Below are positions 22,564 through 34,303 of a stretch of 64,000 nt of DNA, piece after piece. The notes beneath the pieces were generated by a model. It saw only the letters and a list, made by a program, of their open reading frames with translations, did not search any database and was not told where the DNA came from. Both the position numbers and the translations under genes were made by a program. Source of the DNA: Apiosordaria backusii. Lineage: Eukaryota; Ascomycota; Sordariomycetes; Sordariales; Lasiosphaeriaceae. The stretch lies in assembly GCA_030549205.1 (NCBI GenBank), contig JAUKTV010000021.1, positions 1 through 64,000 on the forward strand. Direction: 5' to 3'. Position 1 is the first letter of the stretch; each line of letters starts with the position of its first letter.

Positions 22564-23860
22564 CGGGAACTCTTTGATCGATATAATTTCTGTCATTTTC
22601 TGCTATACTACCGCGATTGGGGAAACTTTCATCATTCCCATCCTCGTCGCACGTGTCAGACGTTCCAGACGCGGCAAATTCTTGGTTGGGGTGCTCACAG
22701 AGATCAGGGTGGTCTCGCTTGGTCGACTTACAAGGCAGTTTGTCGCAGGCACGGGTACGTAGAGTCCTTTCGATGCATGCATGTAATATTTACTGACTGG
22801 TGATAGCGTGCATACTGGTGTCGCTGGGCTTCGAGACTTTAATGCAGCTCTGTTCGAACCGATAGACCGACAACTCCCCGCTGGCTGGGAACGAGCCTTC
22901 CAGCGACGTTTGCCAGAATGCTTGAATGCCTTTGTCAGCGAGTTCAAAAAATTCTTGCATATCTTTCATGATGAAGTAACGAGACGTGCGACGGAGCGTG
23001 GAACAAATTATCATGGGGTAACCATGCTTGGCCAACAGCTTCAAACTCACTACCAAGGGCTTATCGACATGGCCAATCAGACCATTGCCACGGTGCAGGA
23101 GAAGCAGCGTGACGCTAGCCGGAGCTTCACGCCAATCATTCAAGATCAAATGCGTCCGGCATACCTGGCCTGCGAGGCAGAGGCGGGCCCAGGCCAGTAT
23201 AAACGCATGAAGACCATCATGATCAACCACGTTACGCAGTATCGAGAAGCCATGTTTCGCGCCGCTACGAGCAACGTGCAACAGATGCTAGACGCGATGT
23301 GCAAGGAAGTCAGACAGCAGCTGGAAGAGGCCATTGCTGAGAAACATGGCTCGATAATGAGAGATTACTTGGCAGTTCTAATCGGAGCCGAGGCTGCGCA
23401 GACTAAAGGGCTGCCGCGGATGGAGCGCCTCCTTCGCGCTGAAATGGTGCCCCTTTTGGAAGTCGTGGACGACGCATTCAAAGTCATCTATGAAAAGCCG
23501 CCCGCCAAACCCGAGCCTGCCCAATCTGAGCCCGCCGAACAACCACCCGAGCGCGCTGCCAGCGAGTCGACCTGGACCATGAGCGTTAAGAACGAGGATG
23601 TGCCGGCTGCACTGGCCGCGCAGGAGGACAGTCATGCGGAGCCAGATGACCCCTCAGACGAACTTAATGATGATCAAGACGACAACCAAGAGATGCAGGA
23701 TGCGCCACCTGCGGAGGAGCCGGCGGAGGAGCAAGTGGATGAGGATGAAAAGCCATCACTGCAAGAACTCGAACAGCAAGGAAGCAACTTAGTCCAAGCG
23801 GATCCTGGCGCCACGGTTGCCGACGATAGGATGTTCATTAAGCCTGAACCTGGGGTCTAG
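22564..23860 (+). pseudogene. C-terminal remnant of SLIP-GC-like/DUF7605 GTPase-family gene
   Basis: Two exons (22564-22754 and 22807-23860) joined by a canonical 52-nt intron (GTACGT, branch ACTGAC, acceptor GATAG) give 414 codons. The spliced sequence reads GGLAWSTYKAVCRRHG then VHTGVAGLRDFNAALFEP. This is the C-terminal signature of large fungal dynamin-like proteins related to nuclear GTPase SLIP-GC. The helical part (LPAGWERAF, ERGTNYHGVTMLGQQL, MRPAYLACEAEAGPGQYKRM) is complete and an acidic, proline-rich tail ends the protein. No in-frame ATG exists upstream, and the preceding 450 bp cannot hold the GTPase domain of several hundred residues before the cyclin gene begins. I read it as a truncated gene. 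The intact reading frame and splice sites suggest recent loss, or possibly a short expressed form starting elsewhere. Confidence 0.6.
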
Positions 23861-23972
23861 CAGACTTCGCGAAGCCCTGCGTCTTTACAGTTCTCGTTTG
23901 TGGATTGCCGTTGGGTCTAGCAGACTTCGCGAAGCCCTGCATATTCACAGCTTTCATTTGTAGATTGGCGTT
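23853..23972 (+). repeat. 60-bp tandem duplication over the stop codon
   Basis: Two adjacent 60-bp units start GGGTCTAGCAGACTTCGCG at 23853 and 23913 and share the end of the first block GAAGCCCTGC. The middle part differs by several bases. The first copy contains the TAG stop of the GTPase remnant, so the second copy is downstream non-coding sequence. Confidence 0.85.
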
Positions 23973-24665
23973 CAAGCATTTGGGGGGGGGTCGGTCTCCT
24001 TGTTTTCGCTTTCGGAATTCTTACGATCTACAAAATGTTTTATGCACATTTCTCCCCATGTTAGGTACGCTGCTGCGCCTATGCAAAAGGGCTGCTGATG
24101 GCAGTTCTCGTTTTCTCGCTGGTTTTATCGTTTCTTTTCTGGGGGGAAAAATTGAAACCTTGTTTGATCTGATGCCAACTTCTATCTCTTGGTTTTTTTT
24201 GCATCAGGAGGCGCCGGGTTTAATTGAGAGAAATCTGTCTTTTGGTTTTCTGGTTGGGTGTAATTAGGCTTATCAGGAAAAGGGGGGCAAGGAAATAAAG
24301 GGGCATGAAAAAAGGGGAAGAAAAAGAAGAGCGACCAGCTCACTGCTACCAATCGATACCCACATCACGTCGAAGATTTCCAACATCACTATTGGAACTT
24401 GACCACTTTGTAAATTAATAGCTTCTTATTACACTTGCGATGGCTTCGTTCATAGCTCGGCGATGGAATTTGTAATTAATTTATTTCATCTCAGTTCAAA
24501 ACGCCTCTCCAATGCAAACCGCCCATCTCTTTATGCTCCCTAATGTCAGTGTGTTATCTACATGAACACCATCCTTTCAAAAACTCCTCCACCAGAGCAT
24601 ACATAATACATGTTCCTCATAAACCAGCATTTCAAGACATAATCCATCATTCATTTCTATCTACA
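23973..24665. other. No supported gene
   Basis: Intergenic sequence between the GTPase remnant (+) and the OPT transporter (-), so 3' ends face each other. T-rich and purine-rich runs are present; the last part is the probable 3' UTR of the transporter. Confidence 0.5.
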
Positions 24666-27600
24666 TCACCACCTCTCCGGCCCAAACCTGCCCCCCTCTG
24701 GCACCTCCAAATAGCTACAAGCCTGCCAGTCACAGCCCTGCTTGTACACCTCCGTCCCCCACCAGCTAAAACCCTTCATCCAGCCCGGGTAGATAAACCC
24801 AAAGAACAGCACCACGATCCCAAACGCCAGTCCCGAATCCAGCGCGGCGCTCAGCGTCATGGTGTACTTTGCCCACCAGGCCCCCGCTCGGTTCTTGATG
24901 AGGTAGTTGAACACGTAGCACACCACCGCCCACACCGAAAAGTTCAGCCCCGTCGCCGGCGGGATCCAACCCAGCGAACCAAACAGCACCGGCAAGTTGA
25001 TCTTCCTCACGATAGAATCCTTTCTCTTGCGGGCGTACAACCACAGAGGAATGGGCAGGATCCCGCCTACGGCAAAGGCCCAGACTAGCGACCGGTAGGT
25101 GGCGTTGGGGCCGAAGAACTCGGAGGGGCCGACGACGCCCCAGAGGATGGAGCCGTTGAAGTGGACGCGGGCGATGGGGCAGGTGAAGCCGTTGATTGCT
25201 TGCGGGGTGCAGATTCCGGGGACGTTGACAAACATCCAGTTTAGGACGCCGATTTGCGTCAAAGAGGAAACAATGGTGGCGACCATTTGGACAGCAAACA
25301 AAATCCGGGGTGGGATCTTCATGTAGTGACCCAGTTTGAGATCAGCGGCAAACTTGATGCCCTGAGCTGAGGAGATGTAGCCATAGGTGACAAAGACCAT
25401 GTTGGCTACGGGGCGGCCGGGGAAAAGAGCGCCGGCGACGAGTTGACAGACGAGGTAGATGCTGCTGTGTTGGTTGGTGACGGCCATGATGATGCCGATG
25501 GGGATGAAGAGGACGCTGCAGATTCCCAAGGCGAGGAGGAGGCCGTACCAAGGGAGGTGGATAGGGTAACTGGAGCAGGTTAGAAGTTATCCGATAAGAA
25601 ACAAGGCAAATAGAGTGGTACTTACTACTCAACGACGAATATACCCACGGTGGTCATAGACACAAATGTAATCAAGTACCAGAGTATCGGCGCATCCTTG
25701 TATCTCTTCATCAGACGATTATGGACATCCTCCCGGGTCATGAGATCGTCGATACTCAGAGACGACCTGGCTGGTTCCATTGTTGGCACCCGACGGCGGC
25801 CAGAACCTCTCCGGGGTCGGTCCTCACTCGGATCGGACACAGGCTCATAGGTACCCTTGGATTCCGTCGACACCTCCTCAACTGACCGCTTCCATTGTCT
25901 CCAGATATCCTTTCCGTGCCAGCAGATTGTGTGTGTGACAAGCGCTGCTAACCCAACAAACTGAACACCGTAGCTCAGCACATAGGTGATGGGAAGGAAC
26001 ACCCTGCTATAATTCGAATAGGCCTCCCTGTCGAACAAAAAGTCTTTGGTAAGAACTCTACCGACATCATAAACGTTTCCAGTGTTGTCAAACACGGCGG
26101 CCGACAGAATGGGCATGTAAGAAGAGTACAGCCAGTTGCTGTAGTACGCGATTGGTGCGATGATCCACATCACAATCACCAAACCGCCCACGACATTCAT
26201 GGCTGCCCAGAACGGGGTAAGAAGAGGTGACCCGATATAAGCAATTTGCGCCCAGTCAAATGTCATGGGGAACAACCCCAGACCTGACACAACGCCAAAC
26301 AGGTTGGCGACAACCACATTTTTGGGAGCAAGCCAAGTGATGACGTTGAAGTAGCTTAAAGCTGGCATCAAGAGTCCTGGAAGAAAATAGAAGATGAAGG
26401 CACCAAACCATACGGCATAGAAGAACTTCCATCTGCTTATTCGCCAGCCATTGGCCTCCTTATTCTCCTCTTTATGGAGCGTCGTGAACATGGCTGCCGA
26501 CATAAGCGTCCCGGGCCAAATCATGCCGCTTGGTCGGACCAAGAACCGTCGCGTAAGACCGGCAAAGGTGTAGCCCAGGATTTGAGTCGAAAGGGTAAGC
26601 AGAATCTGGTAGGTGATACTCGCCTCCTGCTTGTAGAATTGCGTTTGTTCAACAATGACGTCGGTCGCAAAAGCAAACCCAAACGACACGTTGCTACTGA
26701 CATAGACACAGCTATGCTCCTTTTCGTTCCACCGTCCTTGAGAAAGCCATAGCCTGATTTTGTCGAATACGCCCCTCCGCTCCCAGGAAACGATGTGTGG
26801 GGACGGGTATTCCGACGAGTATATTGAGGCACTCTCACTTCGAAAGCCATCAACGTACTCATCTGGTGGGTCGTCAGACCGTTTCAGAAGAAAGTCCCAC
26901 AAGAGACCTAGGGGGTGCACAAGCAACAACGCTATGACGGGTGTAATGGCAACACTGGGGTATCTCAAAGAGAAAAACAAATTGGTAGAAGAACCAAGGA
27001 AAGAGAAAAGTATGGACAAAGCCCACATGCGAGGTGTGTTTATGGACAAACTGGTGTTGTCGGTTGGCGCAACAGAGGCCCTCACTTGGGCATAGGGAGA
27101 GTTGTCTGGGGGGTCGTTCTCGTCGTCGTCGTCGTCAATCTCCGACTCGAAGATATAGGATCTCGAATCGTCATCATCCACCTCGTCCGCCGTTGCCGTA
27201 TGGTCCTCAGTCAGGTCGTTCAACAGCGATGTCTCGGTGGTTCCAAAGCGGCCCTCCAGTCCTCCAACAGTGGTCGAGCTTCCCAGGGACTGGCGCGACG
27301 ATTTTCTCATGGTCACCGACGACGACCTGGGCTGGGAACTGGTGCGCCGTCGCCGCGATCCAGAATCGCGTGTAGATCGTCTGCTGCCATAATTCGAGGA
27401 GTCTTGTCTTTGGCGCGGAGCACCAGCGGCGCTGCCCTCGACGCCAGAGTCGGGGTTGGACTCATTGGGTTCTTTTGGTGTTATGGAGCCGTACAAGGGA
27501 TTTTTGAAGTCCACCGCCGAGCGGAGCGGGGGCATGTCCTTCGTCATGGGTGCTGGTTGTTGGCTGAAGTCGTCAAGTTCGTGAAATTCGTTGTCGTCGA

Positions 27601-28081
27601 AATCGTTGGATCCAAAGTCAGATGCTGATACAGGCTCGCTATAGGTGTCGCTGTCGCTCTCGTCGGCCGCGGCGGTCGTAATCGTCGTAAATCTGAATCT
27701 GCTGCCATGGGAATCTGCAAGGAGGAGGGCGTCCTGCTTCTGATTCGAGTCCCGAGTGTGGTTGTGGATGGAGGGGTTGCGGGCAGAAAACTGGGAGGCC
27801 GGCGATGGCGTGGAGCCTTTGCCTTCTCTCTCAGCAGCGGGACCCGGCGCTAAAGACTGTAGCGGAATGGATTGTAAATCTGGCGCGTCTGGTTTGTCTA
27901 CTGATGCCGGTGCCGATGGACCTTGCCTGCCACCGGACGACGACATATGCCTGTCTTGTCCTGCCTCTCTTGGAGTGAGATGCAGGTGCTTCGCGGGGCC
28001 TCTACCAGTCCGGCAGGCGAGAGGCGCGATTGCGGGGCGATGAGGGTCTCTCAATGACGGGGGGAGAAACAGGAGACGCAT
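24666..28081 (-). CDS. OPT-family oligopeptide transporter
   Basis: Proton-coupled uptake of small peptides (or, in some subfamilies, peptide-metal conjugates) across a membrane. Exons (minus) 28081-25626 and 25569-24666 flank a 56-nt intron (GTAAGT...GCTCCAG). The product is up to 1119 aa. The first 340 residues or so are disordered and rich in S, P and acid. The membrane part starts near MWALSILFSFLGSSTNLFF and has many hydrophobic segments. The family signature DLKLGHYMKIPPR is present in exon 2, followed by NGSILWGVVGP and a tail ending FGPERW. A hydrophilic loop rich in R, S and E lies between the two halves (about residues 700-760). The first ATG is used; MSSSGGRQGP 45 residues later (27946) is an alternative start. 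It shares a 742-bp divergent promoter region with the folate gene. The exact substrate cannot be told. Confidence 0.93.
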
Positions 28082-28823
28082 GCTAGCAATGGGAGGGTAC
28101 GGGTATCCACACGGCTGGATAGGTCTCCTGCATGGTCGCCCCGCCTCCGATATGATATCTCAGGACGAGCTGGTGTTACACAAGGCTGATTAGAATCACT
28201 AGGTGCGCACTTCCAGCCGTGTGATTCTTGGATGTGATGGTTTTGATTTTGAGGAAGTGTTTAGAGTTAGAGTTGTGTTGCCCAGCCGGGAATCTATCGC
28301 TTGCCAGATGATCCCGCTCAGACCATTTCCAATGGTGGATCTGAGATAGCGTCTGTAGCCGCTGTTTGGGGGGTCTGGTCTGTGTAGAGGCGAGGCTGAG
28401 GCAGACAAGCACACAAGGACTATAAATTGTACACTTGAACATCTCAAGGCCGAAGGAAGAGTAGCAATGCCTGTTTTGTCGTCTTGATAGATAAATAGAG
28501 CACAGTTTATGATCATTGATTTCATGAACGCATCCGGCTCAGGAGCATGGGCAGCTGCACACTGACGACATGACGCTTGGAATTGAATACTCCGGTCCTT
28601 GGATCAAGCCAAGCTTGGAATGCCATGCCATGCCATGCAGTGAGTACCCGTCTTTCCCGAACGGAGCCCTAGCGCCATTTTATCAGCCTCATCTTCAACG
28701 CCCCTCAACATCACGCAACGGGAGACCAACCTGGAATTGTGAAAAGAGCGGGAAAGGAAATCGCGTATTTGCTTCCAACAACTGGACGATAACACGTGTC
28801 GACATCCTCAAGTCTCATCCTCA
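28082..28823. promoter_or_regulatory. Divergent promoter region, OPT / 5-FTHF cyclo-ligase
   Basis: 742 bp between two start codons pointing away from each other. No clear TATA box is seen and no ORF is supported. Promoter elements for both genes must lie here unless they extend into the coding regions. Confidence 0.5.
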
Positions 28824-29665
28824 ATGCCTGAAAGCGCGGTGACGGATGAATTTGCCATGGCGTCCCTCAACGCCGCCAAGCAACAACTTCGAACCGCCAT
28901 GAAGCACAAGCTCCAGGCCATGTCCTCCGAGTCTGTTTTGTTGCAGAGTAGGATGGTCCCCCATGAAATAAACAATACGTATATTATGGCATTATGGAGG
29001 CTGATTGTCGCCCAGGCTCGACCGTTTTCAACAAACTCAAAACTTTCCAGCCGTTTGTCAATGCCAAACGAGTCAGTGTCTTCTTGTCGATGCCAGGCGG
29101 TGAGATACAGACAGACGCCATCGTGAGACACGCTTTGGTCTCTGGAAAGGAAGTTTTCGTCCCATATCTCCATAAAAATCCAGCCTCATCCCCCGCTCTT
29201 CCAGTGCGGGTCATGGATATGGTCCGTCTGAGAGACTTGGCAGACTATGAATCCCTCACGCCAGACAGATGGGGCATCCCCAGCATCAACCCAGCTACCG
29301 TGCACGAGAGACAGAGGATATTCGGCGGACCCGATGCCCAGCACTCCCAGAGCACTCTGCTCGACCTCATTCTCATGCCGGGGGTTGCGTTCGACATTGA
29401 TTCTGAAAACGGTGCCATTAGACGACTTGGGCATGGCAAAGGGTTTTATGATTATTTCTTGAGCCGACACAGCTCAAAGTCGGCTGAGCTAGGGCAGCAA
29501 GAGTCTCCTGTATTGCTATATGGCTTAGCCCTGTCTGAGCAGTTTCTGTCTCCATCCGAGGGGGCGGTACCTGTTGGTCCCTTTGATCAACCTCTGGACG
29601 GCCTCATTCTCGGCAATGGCGAAATTAAAAGACCTCGCGCTCCTGCTGCTCCGGCTGCAAAATAA
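28824..29665 (+). CDS. 5-formyltetrahydrofolate cyclo-ligase
   Basis: ATP-dependent conversion of 5-formyl-THF to 5,10-methenyl-THF, returning a storage form of folate to one-carbon metabolism; cytosolic or mitochondrial. Exons 28824-28947 and 29016-29665 are separated by a 68-nt intron (GTAGGA...CGCCCAG) and encode 257 aa, within the family's range. Conserved features are the N-terminal helix AAKQQLRTAMKHKL with basic residues, the segment VSVFLSMPGGEIQTD, KEVFVPYL, and the nucleotide-binding motif DLILMPGVAFD followed by RLGHGKGFYDYFL. The C-terminus has DGLILGNGEIKR. Its 3' end converges with SmE, 177 bp away. The yeast equivalent is FAU1. Confidence 0.93.
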
Positions 29666-29842
29666 AAACAGTCTGATAATGCCGCACCAATTGGTTGCCG
29701 TGCGCCTGCCTGTCCCGCTCTCCCTCTGGTATCCCAAACCGTGTAACGTCTTTTTTTCTCTTGCCAACCCTGACACTTGTAGACAATCGAAACAAAATTA
29801 GACCAATCTTCCTGTCATTTCGCCATCTCTAAAATCGACCCT

Positions 29843-30313
29843 TCACCCGCTATAGCTCTGGATGAGAGACACATTGTCTCCCTTGAGAAGAATTTGCTAA
29901 GGCGCAGTCAGCACACCAATATCCCAGATTGTGGAGCAATCTCGACATACCCCCAAAGGTCTTCTCGTTTCTGTGTCGTTCGTCTTGGAAATTTGCTTAA
30001 CCTCCACCGCATCGTCGATCTAGATGAGAGAAAGTCAGGTCGGCCAGTCGGTCTGTTTATTCGGCATGCGTTGCACTTACGACAAGGTTCATGAATTCGT
30101 CAAAGCCCTAGAGCAGGAAAGAATATTAGCGAAATGCAGCAGTAGGCAGAGGAGCAAGGAGTAGTCACATACACGGATGATGCCGATGATACGGATGGAG
30201 AGCTGCTCGTACAGCCAGATCTGGACTGTTGTTCTCTGCTGCAAGAGTTTGAAAAGAAAGTTGATTGGGGGAAGCAGAACCCGGCGACCGCCGCCACCTC
30301 CTCTTCCAGTCAT
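29843..30313 (-). CDS. sme1: Small nuclear ribonucleoprotein E (SmE)
   Basis: Core Sm-ring protein of the spliceosomal U1, U2, U4 and U5 snRNPs; it also takes part in snRNP assembly. Four exons on the minus strand are 30313-30173, 30107-30081 (only 27 nt), 30019-29951 and 29896-29843, joined by introns of 65, 61 and 54 nt with canonical ends. They encode 96 aa. The start MTGRGGGGGRRVLLPPINF and KLLQQRTTVQIWLYEQL are characteristic of SmE. Sm motif 1 continues with GFDEFMNLV/IDDAVEV across the second intron. Sm motif 2 is ILLKGDNVSLIQ near the end. Frame and length agree with SmE from other fungi. It is divergent from the karyopherin gene. Confidence 0.95.
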
Positions 30314-31026
30314 TATGTAGTGTGAATGGGTTGTTGGCGTGGAATCGCTGTGTGGATGGGATGCACTCGTGATTGTGGTTGCGGTTGCGGTAAGCAGGTG
30401 TAGTTTAAGACTTGTCGCGCTTGAGCGTGTCGTGAAATTCGCCCAGAGAAATCCACGGCATTTGGCGGAGCTCTGCCATCAGGCCCAAGGCCAAGACCCA
30501 GAACAGCAGAATCAGGTGGTCCGTGCCCACTCCCCTCCTTTTTTGCGACAGGCAAGCAAGCACCCCGCCGCAATTGTTAGCCACCGCAATTGGCCTGGTG
30601 CCGCACAGCGCCATGGTGGGGGCGGTGTTGTCGGGCAGCCTGACGTTTCTCTTTTGCTTGCATGAGGGACCGACGTCGCCAAAGAAAGTCTAAAACAGTC
30701 AAAAGACCCATCCCACCTTCGTAACAACAACAAGCTTCTGCCCGTGGAACCAAACTTTGCGATTATCTTCCATCCCCGCGAACCCCGCCTAAACAAACGG
30801 CGCCTCCTTCCGCTCCGCAAAGAACCGACCTTTCACCAATAGCCGCCAGACGCAAGAGGCCAGGCAAACCATTTACTGCCGCTATAATTTGGAGGGAGGG
30901 GCCATCTTCGCATACCTCTTTCGCGGCTTCATCAGCAGCTGCCTCATCCAGCCCCACCAACTGGGCAGCGAACCATCCGTCTACTTTCGTCCACAACACC
31001 CCAGCGACCGCCGCAACGCTGTCGTT
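30314..31026. promoter_or_regulatory. Divergent promoter region, SmE / Mtr10-like karyopherin
   Basis: 713 bp between the two start codons. A TATAAT-like sequence at 30883-30888 lies about 140 bp upstream of the karyopherin ATG. Open frames here are short and not supported. Confidence 0.45.
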
Positions 31027-34000
31027 ATGGCTTCAAATGGTGTGGAGGAGGCCTTCGCCGTCGGCAATGTGCTGCAGGCCATGCTGACCATGCGGAGAGG
31101 GGATAATGAGAAGAAGAAGCAGGCGAACGATTATTTGGCCAAGTTCCAGAAGTCTGTGAGTAGTGGGCTTATACAAGCGGGGCATAAGGTGTTCACCATG
31201 CTAACCTGATATTTACCAATACAGCAAGCCGCCTGGACAACGACCATCTCGATACTTCAGAGCTCGACCGAGGCCGAAGCGCAGCTCTTCGCGGCGGCGA
31301 CCCTGAAGGGCAAGGTACATACGCACGAACTCCAGACAAGAAACCCCCAGCTATGATGGAATGAAGCTGACTGGACTGCAAGATCATATATGACCTCGCA
31401 ACTCAGGTCCCTGAAGGCGACCTCCCCGCGTTACGCAGCCAGATTCTGGTGCTGCTCAAGAAATATGCGCCCGGTCCCAAGCCGGTGCGGGTTCTGCTTT
31501 GTGTCTGCCTCGCAAACTTGGCGATCCAGATGCAGACATGGAAGGATGTTTTAGGCACCGTTGTCTCAACTCTTGGGATCGACGTCACCAGCCATGCCTG
31601 CATCCTAGACTTCCTTCGCGTGCTTCCAGAAGAAGTCACTGAAGGACGAAAAATCACTCTTTCTGTATGTGGACCGATATTTTGCGACGCGCCTCTGCCT
31701 CTACCTCTATATCGCGGCATTCCGTTTTTGGTGGCTCGACCTGGGATCAGTATCTAATTGGGTCATGACAGGAAGAAGAACTCACCCAGAGGACATCGGA
31801 ACTGCTGGGGGACAATGCCGAGCAGGTAGTGCAACTACTCATCAACTATGCGCAATCTTCCGGTAAGTCCTCATATCCGCTTGGTTTCAGAGTGCTTTTT
31901 GGTGTTCTACGCTGATAGCTTGGCAGCTGCTGCGGCAACCAATCCTCAGCTGTTTGACTGCATCAGCTCATGGCTGCGCGAAGTACCCGTGGGCGTTGTA
32001 GTCAACTCTCCTCTCATGAGTGCCGTCCTGCATGGAGTAGCCCACGCCCACTCGCTCCTGGCTGCTGCGGAATGCCTTACCGTAATCTGCCGGGAGACCA
32101 AAGAGGTGGATGACAACCGAGACACAATCGCTCTCCTCCTTCCGAGACTGCTCGATCTCAGGCCACGCATCCAGGCTATCGTGGACGAGGAGGATACCTA
32201 TGGTTTCAAGGCGATCACACGTCTTTTCGCCGAGGCCGGTGAATCGTGGGCTTTGTTGGTTGCTCGCGAGCCTCAACATTTCCGCCCTGTTGTGGACTGT
32301 CTTCTTGAATGCTGCGCCAGAGATAAGGACAAGGACGTGCTCCATCACACCTTCCATTTTTGGTACGAGCTCAAGCAGTATTTGACCTTGGAGCATTATA
32401 TTGAGGCTCGGGTGCAGCTTGTTGACGTCTTTGCCCAATTGGTCGACATCCTCTTGAAACAGCTCGAGTATCCGGCATCGGACGATCCCAATAATGTTGA
32501 CCTCTTTGACGGCGATCGTGAACAAGAGGAAAAGTTCAGAGAGTTCCGTCACCACATGGGAGATACGCTGAAAGACGCGTGTGAGGTGATGGGTGTTTCG
32601 GCATGCCTCACTAAAGTCTACGATGCTATTAAACTGTGGCAAGAGAAGTTCGGCAGCCTGGCGACTCCCACCTCGGTACCTCACTGGCAGTCGCTCGAGG
32701 CACCCCTTTTTGCCATGCGTGCTATGGGCCGTATGGTTGATAATAGTGACAGCTCTGTCCTGCCCCAGATATTCCCGCTTCTGGTGCAGATTCCCGTGAG
32801 CAACGAGAAGCTCCGGTTTGCGGCCATCATGGTATTTGGTCGCTATACCGAATGGACCGCAGCGCATCCCGAATTCCTGGAACCCCAGTTCCAGTATATT
32901 GTCTCTTCCTTCCAATCTGACTCGCAGGAGATTCTTCGCGCCGCGGCTCAGTCATTCAAATACTTTTGCACCGATTGCAAGAGCCTACTCAGCCCGCAGG
33001 TTATCCAATTGCAAGCCTTTTATGATGGAATTCTTGACAAGCTTCCAACGCCCAGCAAAGAGGAAGTTACAGAGGGTGTCGCTGTCGTGCTTGGTGTCCA
33101 AAAGCCAGAGGAGATCTACAGTTTGCTCAAACTATACTGCGACCCCTTGATCAACCGCTTGATGGTCAAGGCCAACCAAGCAACGGATGACAAGTCCAAA
33201 GTTGATCTTGCCGGTATGTTTTCCTTGCGCAACACTTTTTTGGGTCTTTACTAACCTGCTCCGAAGATCACATCAACCTGCTTACTAACTTTGCTCAAAA
33301 CGTGGTGCCGTATATCCCCCTTGGGCAGGAAAATCCCGCGGTCAAGTATTGGCAAGAAATCTTCCCTATCCTGTCGACCATCTTGGATAACTTCATCTCG
33401 TTCATCCCAATCTGCGAGCGAGTGTGCCGGTGCTGGCGAAACATGGTGATATCTTATAGAACAGCTGTCACCCCTCTACTTGGACCATTGGCCAACAAGT
33501 TGGCCGAAGGTTTCGCCGCTTCGAAACAGGGATGTTTCCTCTGGGCCACTAGTGCAGTTCTGAGGGAGTTCTCCGAGGACAGAGAACATGTGGACGAGGG
33601 AATTACAGATAACATCTATGTCTTCTTCGAGGCACAGGCGACTAACGTTCTCCGTACCATGAGCGACATCAAGCCCATCGATCTTCCAGATGTTATTGAG
33701 GATTTCTACCGCCTCCTCATTGACGCCCTGCTTTACTACCCCACCAAGCTTATCCCCTCTGCGCTATTCACGCCTATCTTCCAGGCTGCGATCTCGGCTC
33801 TGTCTTTGGAGAAGCAGGAGCCTGTTTCGGCTGCCCTTCACTACATTCGTGATTTACTCACTTATGGTGGGCCAAACCCTGCCACCTCTGGCGACGCCCT
33901 TGGAACAGCCGGCGCACAGCTTCGTCAAATCGTTAAGCATCTCCTACTCGAGCAAGGTGGAGCGCTGATCAAGCAGACCATGGCCGGCATGATGTTCACC

Positions 34001-34303
34001 TTTCCCAGTGACTGCTTCGCCGACGGCAGCGGTGTCTTGCTGTCCATGTTCCAGCTTCTTCCTCAGGAGACAGCCGCCTGGGTCGAGAACACCATCCACA
34101 TGCTTCCCGCAGGAACCGTCACGCCCGTGGAAGCTAGCCGTCTCCTCAGCAAGATCAGGGAGAAGCTCAGCGGATCTGACTCTGACCGGAGACAGATTCG
34201 TATTCTGATGCAGGACTTTACAAACACATACCGCCGCCGTTATGTGGCACCTCGGGATGGGCTTGGGCAGCTTGAGGCTACTCAGTTCCACTTTTCTGGT
34301 TAG
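31027..34303 (+). CDS. mtr10: Karyopherin, Mtr10/transportin-3-like importin
   Basis: Importin-beta family nuclear import receptor. Yeast Mtr10 and human transportin-3 import SR-type RNA-binding proteins in a Ran-dependent way. Six exons (31027-31155, 31225-31314, 31383-31664, 31772-31862, 31927-33213, 33267-34303) encode 971 aa, essentially the length of yeast Mtr10. Introns are 69, 68, 107, 64 and 53 nt with good donors and acceptors; the first three are phase 0. The N-terminal importin-N helices (KQANDYLAKFQKS/QAAWTTTISIL, then EAQLFAAATLKGK) are split by the first introns. HEAT-type helices fill the rest, for example LPQIFPLLVQIP and WATSAVLREFSED. The C-terminus TYRRRYVAPRDGLGQLE is typical of the family. 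The frame is intact. Confidence 0.93.

Noticed and set aside
26915..27628. Plus-strand frames antisense to the OPT transporter N-terminus
   Set aside because: Explained by the S/P-rich coding sequence on the minus strand.
31968..32915. Antisense frame of 315 codons within the karyopherin gene
   Set aside because: It is a shadow of a strongly conserved coding exon on the other strand.
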